DNA of 64,000 nucleotides from JBEDUK01 sp963781595 (lineage in GTDB: Bacteria > Actinomycetota > UBA4738), in the NCBI GenBank assembly GCA_963781595.1, contig CAWAGG010000006.1:1736001-1800000 (forward strand). Reading direction: 5' to 3'. The number at the start of each line of letters is the position of its first letter. Position 1 is the stretch's first letter. Under the pieces are notes generated by a model. That model searched no databases. It was not told the DNA's origin and was given only the letters and a program-made list of their open reading frames with translations. The position numbers were made by a program, and so were the translations under genes. Positions 46,665-56,282 of this stretch are shown here, in pieces.

Positions 46665-46744
46665 TGGACGAACCGGGACGGACCGGGAGGCACCGGTACA
46701 CCATCGAGGCTCGGGGCAGACGGCTCGGTCATCTGGGACACTAG
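46664..46744 (+). CDS. 26-codon ORF bridging dnaG and rpoD (candidate leader peptide)
   Basis: The ATG shares its A with the last base of the dnaG TGA (TGATG), and the TAG abuts the rpoD GTG (TAGGTG). The ORF fills the intergenic gap exactly. It encodes a basic peptide with no recognisable motif. It could pass ribosomes from dnaG to rpoD by reinitiation. It could also be chance, because the rpoD start is not certain. Confidence 0.3.
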   Translation: MDEPGRTGRHRYTIEARGRRLGHLGH

Positions 46745-48364
<1,620 letters not shown>

Positions 48365-48399
48365 CCCGCCGCCTTTCCGGAGCCCGCGACGGCCGCTGT

Positions 48400-48405
48400 T
48401 ATCCT
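48400..48405 (+). promoter_or_regulatory. Candidate -10 hexamer for tRNA-Asn
   Basis: TATCCT lies 11 nt before the 5' end of the tRNA. The tRNA-Met gene at 57730 has a TACACT at the same 11-nt distance. Confidence 0.5.
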
Positions 48406-48416
48406 CGTTGGCCCAT

Positions 48417-48489
48417 TCCGGGGTAGCTCAATCGGTAGAGCAGGCGGCTGTTAACCGCAAGGTTCTGGGTTCGAGTCCCAGCCCCGGAG
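48417..48489 (+). tRNA. tRNA-Asn (anticodon GTT)
   Basis: 73-nt cloverleaf. The acceptor arm TCCGGGG pairs with CCCCGGA (48482-48488), with discriminator G. The D-arm is GCTCAATCGGTAGAGC, the anticodon loop is CTGTTAA with GTT, and the T-arm contains GGTTCGAGTCC. CCA is not encoded. Confidence 0.95.
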
Positions 48490-48516
48490 CCGGTTCGCAC
48501 CGGCCCGATGCCAACT

Positions 48517-48864
48517 TCAGGAGTCGTGGTTCTGGAGTTGGTGCGGGTCCGCCAGCCGCGTCACGCCGAGCGGGTCCCGCCACAGGATCTGGATCTCGGG
48601 CGTGAACTGCCCCGACGTGTACGCCTCGACGAACCCGTACCCGAAGTAGTCGTCGGCCAGGCCGCGGAGCCACGCGATCGCTTCGGTTCGAAGCTCCTCG
48701 TCGCAGGCGGCACACGGTCGCGGCCACCTGCATCGGCCGTCGTCGTGCAGCCGACGCTGTTCGGCCGCTCCCGGGAAGCCGCCCGCCCCCGCAACTTCGG
48801 CGGTATCCGGGACTACGACGACGGGTCCATCCTCGACGAGGCGCAGGCGACCCCGTCCGTCCAT
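48517..48864 (-). CDS. Hypothetical protein with a CxxC motif
   Basis: 115 residues from ATG 48864, which follows GGGGGAG at 5-nt spacing. An ATG at 48882 is a weaker alternative. It has one CxxC (PCAACDEEL near 57) and a well-ordered C-terminus (WLRGLADDYFGYGFVEAYTS). No family is recognised. It lies on the minus strand between tRNA-Asn and the ATPase operon. Confidence 0.55.
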   Translation of the reverse strand: MDGRGRLRLVEDGPVVVVPDTAEVAGAGGFPGAAEQRRLHDDGRCRWPRPCAACDEELRTEAIAWLRGLADDYFGYGFVEAYTSGQFTPEIQILWRDPLGVTRLADPHQLQNHDS

Positions 48865-49102
48865 CTGCTCTCCCCCATGCATGCGTGGATGCTCGGTCAC
48901 TTGGGGGATGCGCAACATCGGCCGAATGGCTACTGGGGGGGTACCGAAGGTCGGTGCTTCGCGCCGCCGGGCTGTTCGGACCCGCCCGGCCGGGGCGAAG
49001 GTCCCGGCTGACCAGCCGGCACGGTCCTCATACTCGGAGGCGAGATCGCACCGGGCGGGGCCCGCCGATGAGGCTCCGGCCGGCCACGTCAGGGAGGCGG
49101 CG

Positions 49103-49753
49103 GTGGAGCAGGTGAGCGCCACCCGCACCGAGCTGCTCGCCACGCGGGCGCGGACGCGGCTCGCGACACAGGGCCGCGACCTGCTCGTCGACAAGCGGAA
49201 CCAGCTGATGCGGGAGTTCCACGCATCAGCGGGCGCCGTCCTCGCGGGGAGCGACGAACTGGAGCGCGCGGCGGCGGAGGCGACCCTGCGGCTGTCCTGG
49301 GCCGAGGCGCTCGACGGACCCGAACCGGTCAGCTCGGCCTCGCTCGCGGCCGCCGGCGAGGTGTTCCTCGACACGGGCGTCGTGACCGTGATGGGCGTGC
49401 AGATCCCCGTCATCGAACGGAAGGCCGTCGGGCGGCCGCGGACGGGCAGGGGCTACGCGCTCAGCGCGACCGACCCGCGTATCGATGCCGTCGCCGACGC
49501 GTACGAGGACGAACTCGACCTCCTGGTCGACCTCGCCGCCGGCGAGCTGCGCGTGCGGCGCCTGGCCCGGGAGATCGGCGCGACCACCCGGCGCGTCAAC
49601 GCCCTCGAGCAGGTGCTGATCCCGCGCCTGCGCGCCGTGCAGCGGCGGATCTCGCTGGTGCTCGAGGAGCGGGAGCGCGAGGACCACTTCCGGCTCGGGC
49701 GCGCGAAGCGGCGGAGGGCCGCGCGAGCCGGTGCGTCGGGGGGCCCGCGATGA
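49103..49753 (+). CDS. atpD: V/A-type ATP synthase subunit D
   Basis: Central-stalk subunit of the V/A-type rotary ATPase. GTG at 49103 gives 216 residues, with GGGAGG just upstream. The N-terminal coiled-coil stretch ATRTELLATRARTRLATQGRDLLVDKRNQLMREF is diagnostic. The C-terminal coil has RRVNALEQVLIPRLRAVQRRI. D is normally last in bacterial V/A-ATPase operons, after B; here it is first. A CATACT hexamer at 49029 may be the operon promoter. Confidence 0.93.
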   Translation: MEQVSATRTELLATRARTRLATQGRDLLVDKRNQLMREFHASAGAVLAGSDELERAAAEATLRLSWAEALDGPEPVSSASLAAAGEVFLDTGVVTVMGVQIPVIERKAVGRPRTGRGYALSATDPRIDAVADAYEDELDLLVDLAAGELRVRRLAREIGATTRRVNALEQVLIPRLRAVQRRISLVLEEREREDHFRLGRAKRRRAARAGASGGPR

Positions 49754-50181
49754 AGACGGAGCGCGCGCCGACGTCGCAGCCCGCGGACGCGGACGGGCAG
49801 CCCTCGCCGCTCGCCGTGATCCGCGGGTTGGAGGATCGGATGGCGTCGCGCATCGACGGCGCGAGGCTCGCGGCTGCGGAGCGCGTCGCCGAGGCTCGCG
49901 CGCAAGCAGAGCACATCACCGCGGCCGAGCGAGCCGATGCGGAGGATCGAGCCGAGGCGGCGTACCGGACGGCCCTGACGCGGGTTCACGCCGAAGCCGA
50001 CCTGATCCGGTCGGCCGCCGCGGAACGCGCCGCGCGGCTGCTCGAGGAGGGGGAGCGCAGGCGGGACGAAGCGGCCTCGGCGGTGCTGGCGTTCGTCCTG
50101 CCCGAGGGGCTCGACGCGCTCGATGCGCCTGCGTTCGATGGTGCGCCGGAGGCGAGCGCCGGCGGCGACCGAGGAGGCTGA
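49750..50181 (+). CDS. V/A-type ATP synthase peripheral-stalk subunit (G/H-like)
   Basis: 143-residue, highly helical and Ala/Glu/Arg-rich protein. SPLAVIRGLEDRMASRIDGAR followed by repeated AEARAQAEHI-type heptads predicts a long coiled coil, as in subunit G/H (AhaH), which pairs with E in the outer stalk. It overlaps atpD by 4 bp and ends 2 bp before atpI. Sequence is low-complexity, so the assignment leans on position and coiled-coil character. Confidence 0.72.
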   Translation: MKTERAPTSQPADADGQPSPLAVIRGLEDRMASRIDGARLAAAERVAEARAQAEHITAAERADAEDRAEAAYRTALTRVHAEADLIRSAAAERAARLLEEGERRRDEAASAVLAFVLPEGLDALDAPAFDGAPEASAGGDRGG

Positions 50182-50183
50182 AC

Positions 50184-52094
50184 ATGCTCGTGCCGATGGC
50201 GAAGGTCGAGGTGATCGGCCACCGTCCACGCCTGGACGACGCCCTCGCGCTGCTGTACCGGCTCCGCGTGCTGCAGATCGTCGACGTCCGCGACGCGCCG
50301 AACCTGGGCCTCGTGGAGGCTGCCGACGGAGCCTCGACCACACCATCCGGCGACCCGGTGGATGCGCTGCAGGAACTGGCGGGCCGCGCGGAGGCGCTCC
50401 TGACCCTTGATCCGAGCGAGGAGGCCGTAGCGCCGGCGCCGTTCGAGGCCGGAGATGTCGCCCCGCTCCGCCGCGAGCTGGACGAGCTGGCACCGCGGAT
50501 CGCGGCAGCGGTCGGTCGGCTGGACGACCTGCGCGCCGAGCGCGAGGTCCTGCCGCGGCACGTCGAGTCGCTCCGCCGGCTGCTGCCCCTCGTGCCCGAG
50601 CTCGTGCCGCTGCGCACGTACGCGACCGTCGTGCTGATGCTCGAACGCCAGCACGCCCACGTCCTCGACGTCCTGCGCGAGGAGCTGGAGCGTTCGGTCG
50701 GCTCCCGCTACGAGGTGTTCGCCGGGCCGGTGGACGCGGACACCGTCGGCGCCGTGCTGATCTTCCCCCGCGCCGCCTCCGAGCGGATCGACGGGTGGCT
50801 CGGCCGCGAGCACGTGAGCCAGGTCCGGATGCCGTCGCGCTTCAGCGGCCTGCCGTTCCGCGAGGCGATCGACGCGATGCGGGAGCGGATCGCCGAGCTC
50901 GACGGAGAGATCGCGGACGCCGAACGCTCCCTGCACGCGCTCCTCGAGCCGCACCTCGCGACCTGGGAGGGGGCGAGGCGGTTCGCCCACGAGGTCTCCC
51001 TGCGAGCCGACGCCGCCCGGCGCGCGGGCCTGATCGGGCACGTGTTCGTGGTGCTCGGCTGGATGCCGAAGCGTGAGGTCGCGACGCTGCGCAAGGAACT
51101 GAAGAGCGCGATCGGGGCGGACGTGATCGTGGTCGAGGTCCCTCTCTCGGCGCAGGAGCGCGACGCGCCGCCGCTGCTGCTCGCGAACCGCGCGCCGGCG
51201 CGGCCGTTCGAGTTCCTGGTCCGGATGTTCGGCCTGCCTCGCTACGGAACGCTGGACCCGACCCCGCTGATGGCCGTGTTCCTACCGCTGTTCTTCGGGA
51301 TGATCGTCGGCGACATCGCGTACGGGGTGGTCATCGCTGCCGCCGCGCTGCTGGTCCGCCGCCACTACGCGGGGCGTTCGGCCTTCACGCGCGACATGAC
51401 GCACATCCTGCTGCTCGGGTCCGCCTGGGCCATCGTGTGGGGGTTCGTCTTCGGCGAACTGCTCGGCAACCTCGGACGTGAGATGGGATTGCGGCCGATG
51501 TGGATCGATCGCGAACGGGCGATTACCGCGCTGATCCTGTTCGCGGTCGCGGTCGGCGCGGCGCACGTGGTGCTCGGCCTGGTCCTCGGCGTGGTGAACT
51601 CCTGGCGCACCCGCGATCGCAAGCGGCTGGGCGAGAAGGGCGGCATGCTGCTCTGCCTGTGCGGGTTGTTCGTGCTGGTCGGGGTCGCCGCAGGGCGGCT
51701 CCCCGACGGGCTGCTGACCCCGTCGATCGCGGCCCTCGCGGTCGGGCTGGTGATCGTGATGGTCGTGGGCGGCCGGACGGGCGCCGTCACCGGGCCGCTT
51801 GAGCTCCTCGGCACCGTCGGGAACATCCTGTCCTACATCCGTATCGCGGCGATCGGACTGGCCTCCGTGTTCCTGGCGCGCGTGGCAAACGAGCTGGGCG
51901 GCGTCGCGGGGCCGGTCTGGATGGGCGTGCTGATCGCGGCGCTGTTCCACACGCTGAACGTGGCGCTCGGGGCGTTCAGCCCGACGATCCAGGCGCTCCG
52001 TCTGCACTACGTGGAGTTCTTCGACAAGTTTTACGAGCCGGGTGGGACGGCCTTCGAGCCGTTCGGCCCGCGCTCGGCGCCTGAGGCGACGTGA
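50184..52094 (+). CDS. atpI: V/A-type ATP synthase subunit I (a subunit)
   Basis: Membrane stator that forms the two ion half-channels with the c-ring. 636 residues from an ATG with GAGGAGG upstream. The N-terminal cytoplasmic half (1-345) is helical. The C-terminal membrane half has about seven helices, beginning LMAVFLPLFFGMIVGDIAYG. The essential Arg lies in NILSYIRIAAIGLASVFLA, and HTLNVALGAFSPTIQALRLHYVEFF closes the domain as expected. Confidence 0.94.
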   Translation: MLVPMAKVEVIGHRPRLDDALALLYRLRVLQIVDVRDAPNLGLVEAADGASTTPSGDPVDALQELAGRAEALLTLDPSEEAVAPAPFEAGDVAPLRRELDELAPRIAAAVGRLDDLRAEREVLPRHVESLRRLLPLVPELVPLRTYATVVLMLERQHAHVLDVLREELERSVGSRYEVFAGPVDADTVGAVLIFPRAASERIDGWLGREHVSQVRMPSRFSGLPFREAIDAMRERIAELDGEIADAERSLHALLEPHLATWEGARRFAHEVSLRADAARRAGLIGHVFVVLGWMPKREVATLRKELKSAIGADVIVVEVPLSAQERDAPPLLLANRAPARPFEFLVRMFGLPRYGTLDPTPLMAVFLPLFFGMIVGDIAYGVVIAAAALLVRRHYAGRSAFTRDMTHILLLGSAWAIVWGFVFGELLGNLGREMGLRPMWIDRERAITALILFAVAVGAAHVVLGLVLGVVNSWRTRDRKRLGEKGGMLLCLCGLFVLVGVAAGRLPDGLLTPSIAALAVGLVIVMVVGGRTGAVTGPLELLGTVGNILSYIRIAAIGLASVFLARVANELGGVAGPVWMGVLIAALFHTLNVALGAFSPTIQALRLHYVEFFDKFYEPGGTAFEPFGPRSAPEAT

Positions 52095-52117
52095 GGTGAC
52101 GTGAGGTGACGTGAGGA
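52088..52117 (+). repeat. 10-bp tandem repeats in the atpI-atpK junction
   Basis: GACGTGAGGT occurs twice and then as GACGTGAGGA, running from the end of atpI to the atpK ribosome site GTGAGGAGG. The repeats create serial TGA stops and serial GAGG-type sites before the c-subunit ATG at 52125. Confidence 0.75.
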
Positions 52118-52124
52118 GGTCGAC

Positions 52125-52346
52125 ATGGAACTCGGATTGATCGCGATCGGCGCGGGGCTGGCCGTCGGGCTGGGCGCGCTCGCGACGGGCTACGCGCAGG
52201 CGCGCATCGGCTCCGCGGGCGTGGGAGCCATGGCGGAGAAGCCCGAGCTGGCGGGCCGGATCATCCTGCTCGTGGCGATCCCGGAGACGCTGGTGATCCT
52301 GGGCTTCGCGGTCGCGGCGATGGTCCTGGTCCTGTTGGGGAAGTGA
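52125..52346 (+). CDS. atpK: V/A-type ATP synthase subunit K (c-ring proteolipid, single hairpin)
   Basis: 73-residue proteolipid with two transmembrane helices, which forms the rotor ring. The ion-carrying Glu is in AIPETLVILGF on helix 2, and a Gln sits at the matching place of helix 1 (GYAQARIG). The EKPELAGR loop binds the central stalk. At two helices it is the short type, whereas several bacterial V-ATPases have a four-helix duplication. The Gln plus Glu-Thr set is compatible with sodium or proton coupling. Strong ribosome site GAGGAGG. Confidence 0.93.
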   Translation: MELGLIAIGAGLAVGLGALATGYAQARIGSAGVGAMAEKPELAGRIILLVAIPETLVILGFAVAAMVLVLLGK

Positions 52347-52371
52347 CGGTCGAGACGAGGAGGGCGGGAGG

Positions 52372-52995
52372 ATGGCCCTCGCGGACATCCTGCTGGACAT
52401 CGAACGTGAGGCCGACGCGGAGGTCGAACGGATCCGGGCGGAGGCCGAACGCGAGTCCGAGGAGCTGATCGGCGCGGCGCGCGCGGCCGCGGACCTGGAC
52501 GCGTCCGAGCTGAGCGAGGCTCGGCACGCGGAGCTCCAGGACGAACGGCACGGGCTCCTCGCCCGGGCGGCGTCGGAGGCGACGGCGACGCTCCGCGACG
52601 CGCGCGAGGAGGTCATCGCCCGCGTCCTCGCCCGCGTCCGCGAACATCTCGCCGATCTCCGGGCAGAGCCGTCGTACCCGTCGCTGCTCCGCGCGCTTGC
52701 CGGCGAAGCGCTCGAGGCGCTCCCCGAGGCGTCCACCATCCTCGTGGACCGCCGCGACGCCGATGCGATGCGGGCCGTGGTGAACGAGGCGGACCCGTCG
52801 GGCGAACGCGATCTGCGCGTCGAATCGTCGCTGGAGACGTGGGGCGGCGTCGAGGTCGCCACGTCGGACGGGCGGCTGGTGCGCAACACGCTGGAGGAGC
52901 GCCTCGAGCGCGCGACCACGTACCTCCGGCCGCTGATCGCGAGCATCGTGCCCGGGCTGGCGCCGGACGATGGCCTGGAGGCGACGCCGTGCTGA
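52372..52995 (+). CDS. atpE: V/A-type ATP synthase subunit E
   Basis: Outer-stalk subunit, 207 residues. The N-terminal half is a long Ala/Glu/Arg coiled coil (ILLDIEREADAEVERIRAEAERE). The C-terminal globular part ends with the family-like GGVEVATSDGRLVRNTLEERLERA. It should pair with the G/H-like protein to hold the A3B3 head. It overlaps atpC by 7 bp. Confidence 0.9.
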   Translation: MALADILLDIEREADAEVERIRAEAERESEELIGAARAAADLDASELSEARHAELQDERHGLLARAASEATATLRDAREEVIARVLARVREHLADLRAEPSYPSLLRALAGEALEALPEASTILVDRRDADAMRAVVNEADPSGERDLRVESSLETWGGVEVATSDGRLVRNTLEERLERATTYLRPLIASIVPGLAPDDGLEATPC

Positions 52996-54095
52996 CCGGT
53001 CGGCGTTCGTCCTCGCTCAGCGCGGCAGGCTCGGGCTTCGAGTACGGCAACGCGCGCCTGCGGGCGCGGAAGGCCGACCTGTTCGCCGAGGTCGACTACG
53101 ACCGGCTCCTCGGCCGGGACGTCGACGGCCTGGTGAGCGCGCTTGCCGACGGGCCGTACCGTTCCGACGTCCAGGCGGCGATCCCGCGCTACCGCGGGCT
53201 GCCGGCCCTGCACCATGCGCTCAGCGCGAACCTCGCCCGGACGCTGCTCGGCATCAGGGGGTTCTACGGCGGCGAAGCCGGCGAGCTGGTCGAGCTCCTG
53301 CTCCGGCGAACCGACCCGCGCAACCTGGTCGCGCTCGTGCGTGCGCAGGTCCGCCGGACCCCGGCCGACGAGGCGCTCGAGCTGGTCGTCCCCGCCGGCG
53401 CGTTGGACGCGGTCGCGTGCGCGGAGATCGCCCGGCAGCCCGATCTGCGCGCCGCCGTCGAGCTGCTCGTCGCCTGGGGCGTCCCGGATCCCGAGGTCGC
53501 TCGCGCGATCCGCCGTGCCGTGCCGGCCTACGAGCGGACCGGGGACCTCGCGGGCCTCGAACACGCCGTCGTGCGCGCCTGCGCCGCGGCGGACGCTCGC
53601 GGGCTCGACGCGATCCCCTCGACGGCGTGGCCGTTGGAGCGGGTGCTCCGGGCCGAAGCCGATCGCGCCAACGTCGTCCTGACCCTGCGGCTGCGCGACG
53701 CCCGCGAGGACGGCGAGTCGCTCGTGGACGAGGACCCGTTCGTTCCCGGGGGTTCGATCCGGCCGCAGATCCTGTCTTGGGTCGTCGCCGCGCGGACCCG
53801 CGACCAGGCGGTCGCGGCGCTCGGCGCGGCGCGCCTGCCGCCCTCGTGGGCCGACGCCGTGGCGGACTGGGGGTCGGACGGGGACCTGGTGCTCCTCGAG
53901 CGCCGGCTCGAGGTTGCGGCGACCCTCGACTCGATCGCGCTGTTCCGAGAGGCCGACCCGCTCGGGATCGCGGTGCCGGTCGCGTTCATGTCCGCGAAAG
54001 AGAACGAGGTGCGGAACCTGCGGCTGCTCGGTCACGGCGCGCGGCTCGGCCTCGCGCCGGGGCTCCTGTGGGAGGAGCTGGTGATGCCGTGGTGA
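52989..54095 (+). CDS. atpC: V/A-type ATP synthase subunit C
   Basis: Helical funnel-like subunit that links the central stalk to the c-ring. GTG at 52989 gives 368 residues. FEYGNARLRARKADLF is the typical opening, ELVELLLRRTDPRNLVALVR lies in the middle, and KENEVRNLRLLGHGARLGL is the conserved C-terminal signature. It is fully embedded in the operon. Confidence 0.9.
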   Translation: MLTGRRSSSLSAAGSGFEYGNARLRARKADLFAEVDYDRLLGRDVDGLVSALADGPYRSDVQAAIPRYRGLPALHHALSANLARTLLGIRGFYGGEAGELVELLLRRTDPRNLVALVRAQVRRTPADEALELVVPAGALDAVACAEIARQPDLRAAVELLVAWGVPDPEVARAIRRAVPAYERTGDLAGLEHAVVRACAAADARGLDAIPSTAWPLERVLRAEADRANVVLTLRLRDAREDGESLVDEDPFVPGGSIRPQILSWVVAARTRDQAVAALGAARLPPSWADAVADWGSDGDLVLLERRLEVAATLDSIALFREADPLGIAVPVAFMSAKENEVRNLRLLGHGARLGLAPGLLWEELVMPW

Positions 54096-54108
54096 ACGGG
54101 AGGACCCT

Positions 54109-54447
54109 ATGGGCCGGCTGATCGTGGTGACCAGCGAGGAGCAAGCGCCCGGGTTCCGGCTGGCCGGGGTCGCCGTCGAGGTCGCGCGGACGTCCGATGC
54201 GGCCGCCCGGCTCGTGAACGGGTTCCTGGCCGAAGGGCAGGGTGGCGTCATCGCGGTCCACGAGCCGCTCCTGGCGGGGCTCGACCCAACGACCCGGCAA
54301 CGGTTCGACGATGCGGTCGACCCGATGGTCGTGTCGCTCCCGTCCGGGTCCCAGGAGCCGGGCGAGGCTCGGCGGGCGCGCCTGGCCGCGATGCTGCGTC
54401 GCGCGATCGGCTACCGCATCACGTTCGGAACGGAGGAGGGGCCATGA
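54109..54447 (+). CDS. atpF: V/A-type ATP synthase subunit F
   Basis: 112-residue central-stalk subunit. LIVVTSEEQAPGFRLAGVAVEVARTSDAAA is the Rossmann-like N-terminal part of the family, and GVIAVHEPLLAGL follows. The C-terminal helix that enters the A3B3 head ends GYRITFGTEEGP. It overlaps atpA by 4 bp. Confidence 0.91.
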   Translation: MGRLIVVTSEEQAPGFRLAGVAVEVARTSDAAARLVNGFLAEGQGGVIAVHEPLLAGLDPTTRQRFDDAVDPMVVSLPSGSQEPGEARRARLAAMLRRAIGYRITFGTEEGP

Positions 54448-56282
54448 GCGCCTCGACCCCGGCGGCGACGGCCACCGCCTCGCGTGCCGGGACCGTCGCG
54501 CGGGTGGCCGGCCCGGTCGTCTCCGGCGTGGACCTCCCCGGCGTTCGTCTCTACGACGTCGTGCGCGTCGGCCACGCCGAACTGATCGGCGAGGTGATCC
54601 GCCTGGACGGCGCCGTCGCTGTGATCCAGGTCTACGAGGACACGTCCGGCCTGCGGGTCGGCGAGCCCGTCGTCGCGACCGGCGCGCCGTTGCAGGTCGA
54701 ACTCGGCCCCGGCCTGCTCGGCCAGATCTTCGACGGGATCCAGCGCCCCCTGCCCGTGCTGGCCGCCGCCGACGGCGATCCGTACGCGCGGCCGTTCATC
54801 GCGCGGGGCGCGTCCGTCGCGGCGCTGGACCGGGACCGCGTGTGGTCGTTCGAACCCACCGTTCGCGCGCGAGCACGGGTCGCCACGGGCGACGTGCTGG
54901 GCTCGGTACAAGAGACGGACGCGATCGTCCACCAGGTGCTGGTGCCGGTCGGCATGGCGGGTGTCGTAACAGAGATCGCCCATGGGCCTCACACGGTCGA
55001 CGAGCCGATCGCGTGGATCGGGGGCACCACCCCGGTCCCGATGCTCCAGCGATGGCCGGTGCGCACGGCCCGTCCGGTCGCGCGCCGCCTCGACCCGGAC
55101 CGGCCGCTCGTGACCGGTCAGCGGGTGATCGACACGCTGTTCCCGATCGCGCGCGGCGGGATCGCGACGATTCCCGGGGGGTTCGGCACCGGCAAGACGG
55201 TCGAGGAACAGGCGCTGGCGAAGTTCGCCGAGGCCGACGTGATCGTCTACATCGGGTGCGGCGAACGCGGGAACGAGCTGACCGACGTCCTCGAGGAGTT
55301 CCCGCGCCTCTCCGATCCGAGGACCGGCGCGCGCCTGCTCGACCGCACGATCCTGATCGCGAACACGTCGAACATGCCGGTCGCGGCGCGCGAGGCGAGC
55401 GTCTACACGGGCGTCACGCTCGCGGAGTACTACCGCGACCAGGGCTACCACGTCTCGCTGATGGCGGACTCCACCAGCCGGTGGGGCGAGGCGCTCCGCG
55501 AGGTCTCCGCGCGCCTCGAAGAGATGCCCGGCGAGGAGGGGTACCCCGCGTACCTGGCCGCGCGGCTGGCCGACTTCTACGAACGCGCCGGCTCGGCGAT
55601 CTGCCTCGGTCGGGACGAACGCGAGGGCTCGGTGACGATCATCGGGGCGGTCTCGCCGCCCGGCGGAGACCTGTCCGAGCCCGTGACGCAACACAGCCTC
55701 CGGATCGCAGGGACCTTGTGGGCCTTGGACACGGACCTCGCGCGCCGGCGGCACTTCCCCGCGATCCATTGGTCGCGGAGCTTCACGCTCTACGACCTGG
55801 CCGAGTGGTTCGGCCGCGAGGTCGCGGAGGATTGGGAGGCGAACCGCATCTGGGCGCAGGCCCTGCTGCAGCACGAAGGCGACCTCCTGGACATGGTGCA
55901 GCTGCTGGGGTCCGACGCGCTGGCGGCGACCGAACGGGTCGTGCTGGCAACGGGCCGGCGGCTGCGCGAAGACTTCCTGCAGCAGTCGGCGTTCGACCCC
56001 GTCGACGCGTCGTGTCCGCCGGCGAAGCAGTACCGGATGCTCCGGGTGATCCGCCACGTCCACGAGGGGACGATGGCGGCGGTGGAGCGCGGCGTGGGGT
56101 TGGAGCAGGTGTCGGCGCTCCCCGTGCTCGGCGAGCTGCGAGGCATGAAGGGCTGGCAGCCGGAGGAGGCCGAGGAGCGGTCGACCGAGCTGTGCGCGCG
56201 GTTCGACCGGGAGCTGGCCCGGGCGGTCGGTGAAGGCGAGGGCGAGAGCGAAGGCGGCGACGCAGATGGTAATGATGGTTGA
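54444..56282 (+). CDS. atpA: V/A-type ATP synthase subunit A (catalytic)
   Basis: Catalytic nucleotide-binding subunit, 612 residues. The P-loop is GGFGTGKT (about 248-255). The A-subunit-specific non-homologous insertion follows the N-terminal barrel and includes VLVPVGMAGVV. Other signatures are YIGCGERGNELTDVLEEFP, VSLMADSTSRWGEALREVS and GEEGYPAYLAARLADFYERAG. The last 30 residues are acidic and glycine-rich. It overlaps atpB. Confidence 0.96.
   Translation: MSASTPAATATASRAGTVARVAGPVVSGVDLPGVRLYDVVRVGHAELIGEVIRLDGAVAVIQVYEDTSGLRVGEPVVATGAPLQVELGPGLLGQIFDGIQRPLPVLAAADGDPYARPFIARGASVAALDRDRVWSFEPTVRARARVATGDVLGSVQETDAIVHQVLVPVGMAGVVTEIAHGPHTVDEPIAWIGGTTPVPMLQRWPVRTARPVARRLDPDRPLVTGQRVIDTLFPIARGGIATIPGGFGTGKTVEEQALAKFAEADVIVYIGCGERGNELTDVLEEFPRLSDPRTGARLLDRTILIANTSNMPVAAREASVYTGVTLAEYYRDQGYHVSLMADSTSRWGEALREVSARLEEMPGEEGYPAYLAARLADFYERAGSAICLGRDEREGSVTIIGAVSPPGGDLSEPVTQHSLRIAGTLWALDTDLARRRHFPAIHWSRSFTLYDLAEWFGREVAEDWEANRIWAQALLQHEGDLLDMVQLLGSDALAATERVVLATGRRLREDFLQQSAFDPVDASCPPAKQYRMLRVIRHVHEGTMAAVERGVGLEQVSALPVLGELRGMKGWQPEEAEERSTELCARFDRELARAVGEGEGESEGGDADGNDG

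Noticed and set aside
51282..54251. A 989-codon open frame on the minus strand through the ATPase operon
   Set aside because: It is antisense to atpI, atpK, atpE and atpC. Long antisense frames are expected in GC-rich genes. The translation is low-complexity and matches nothing.
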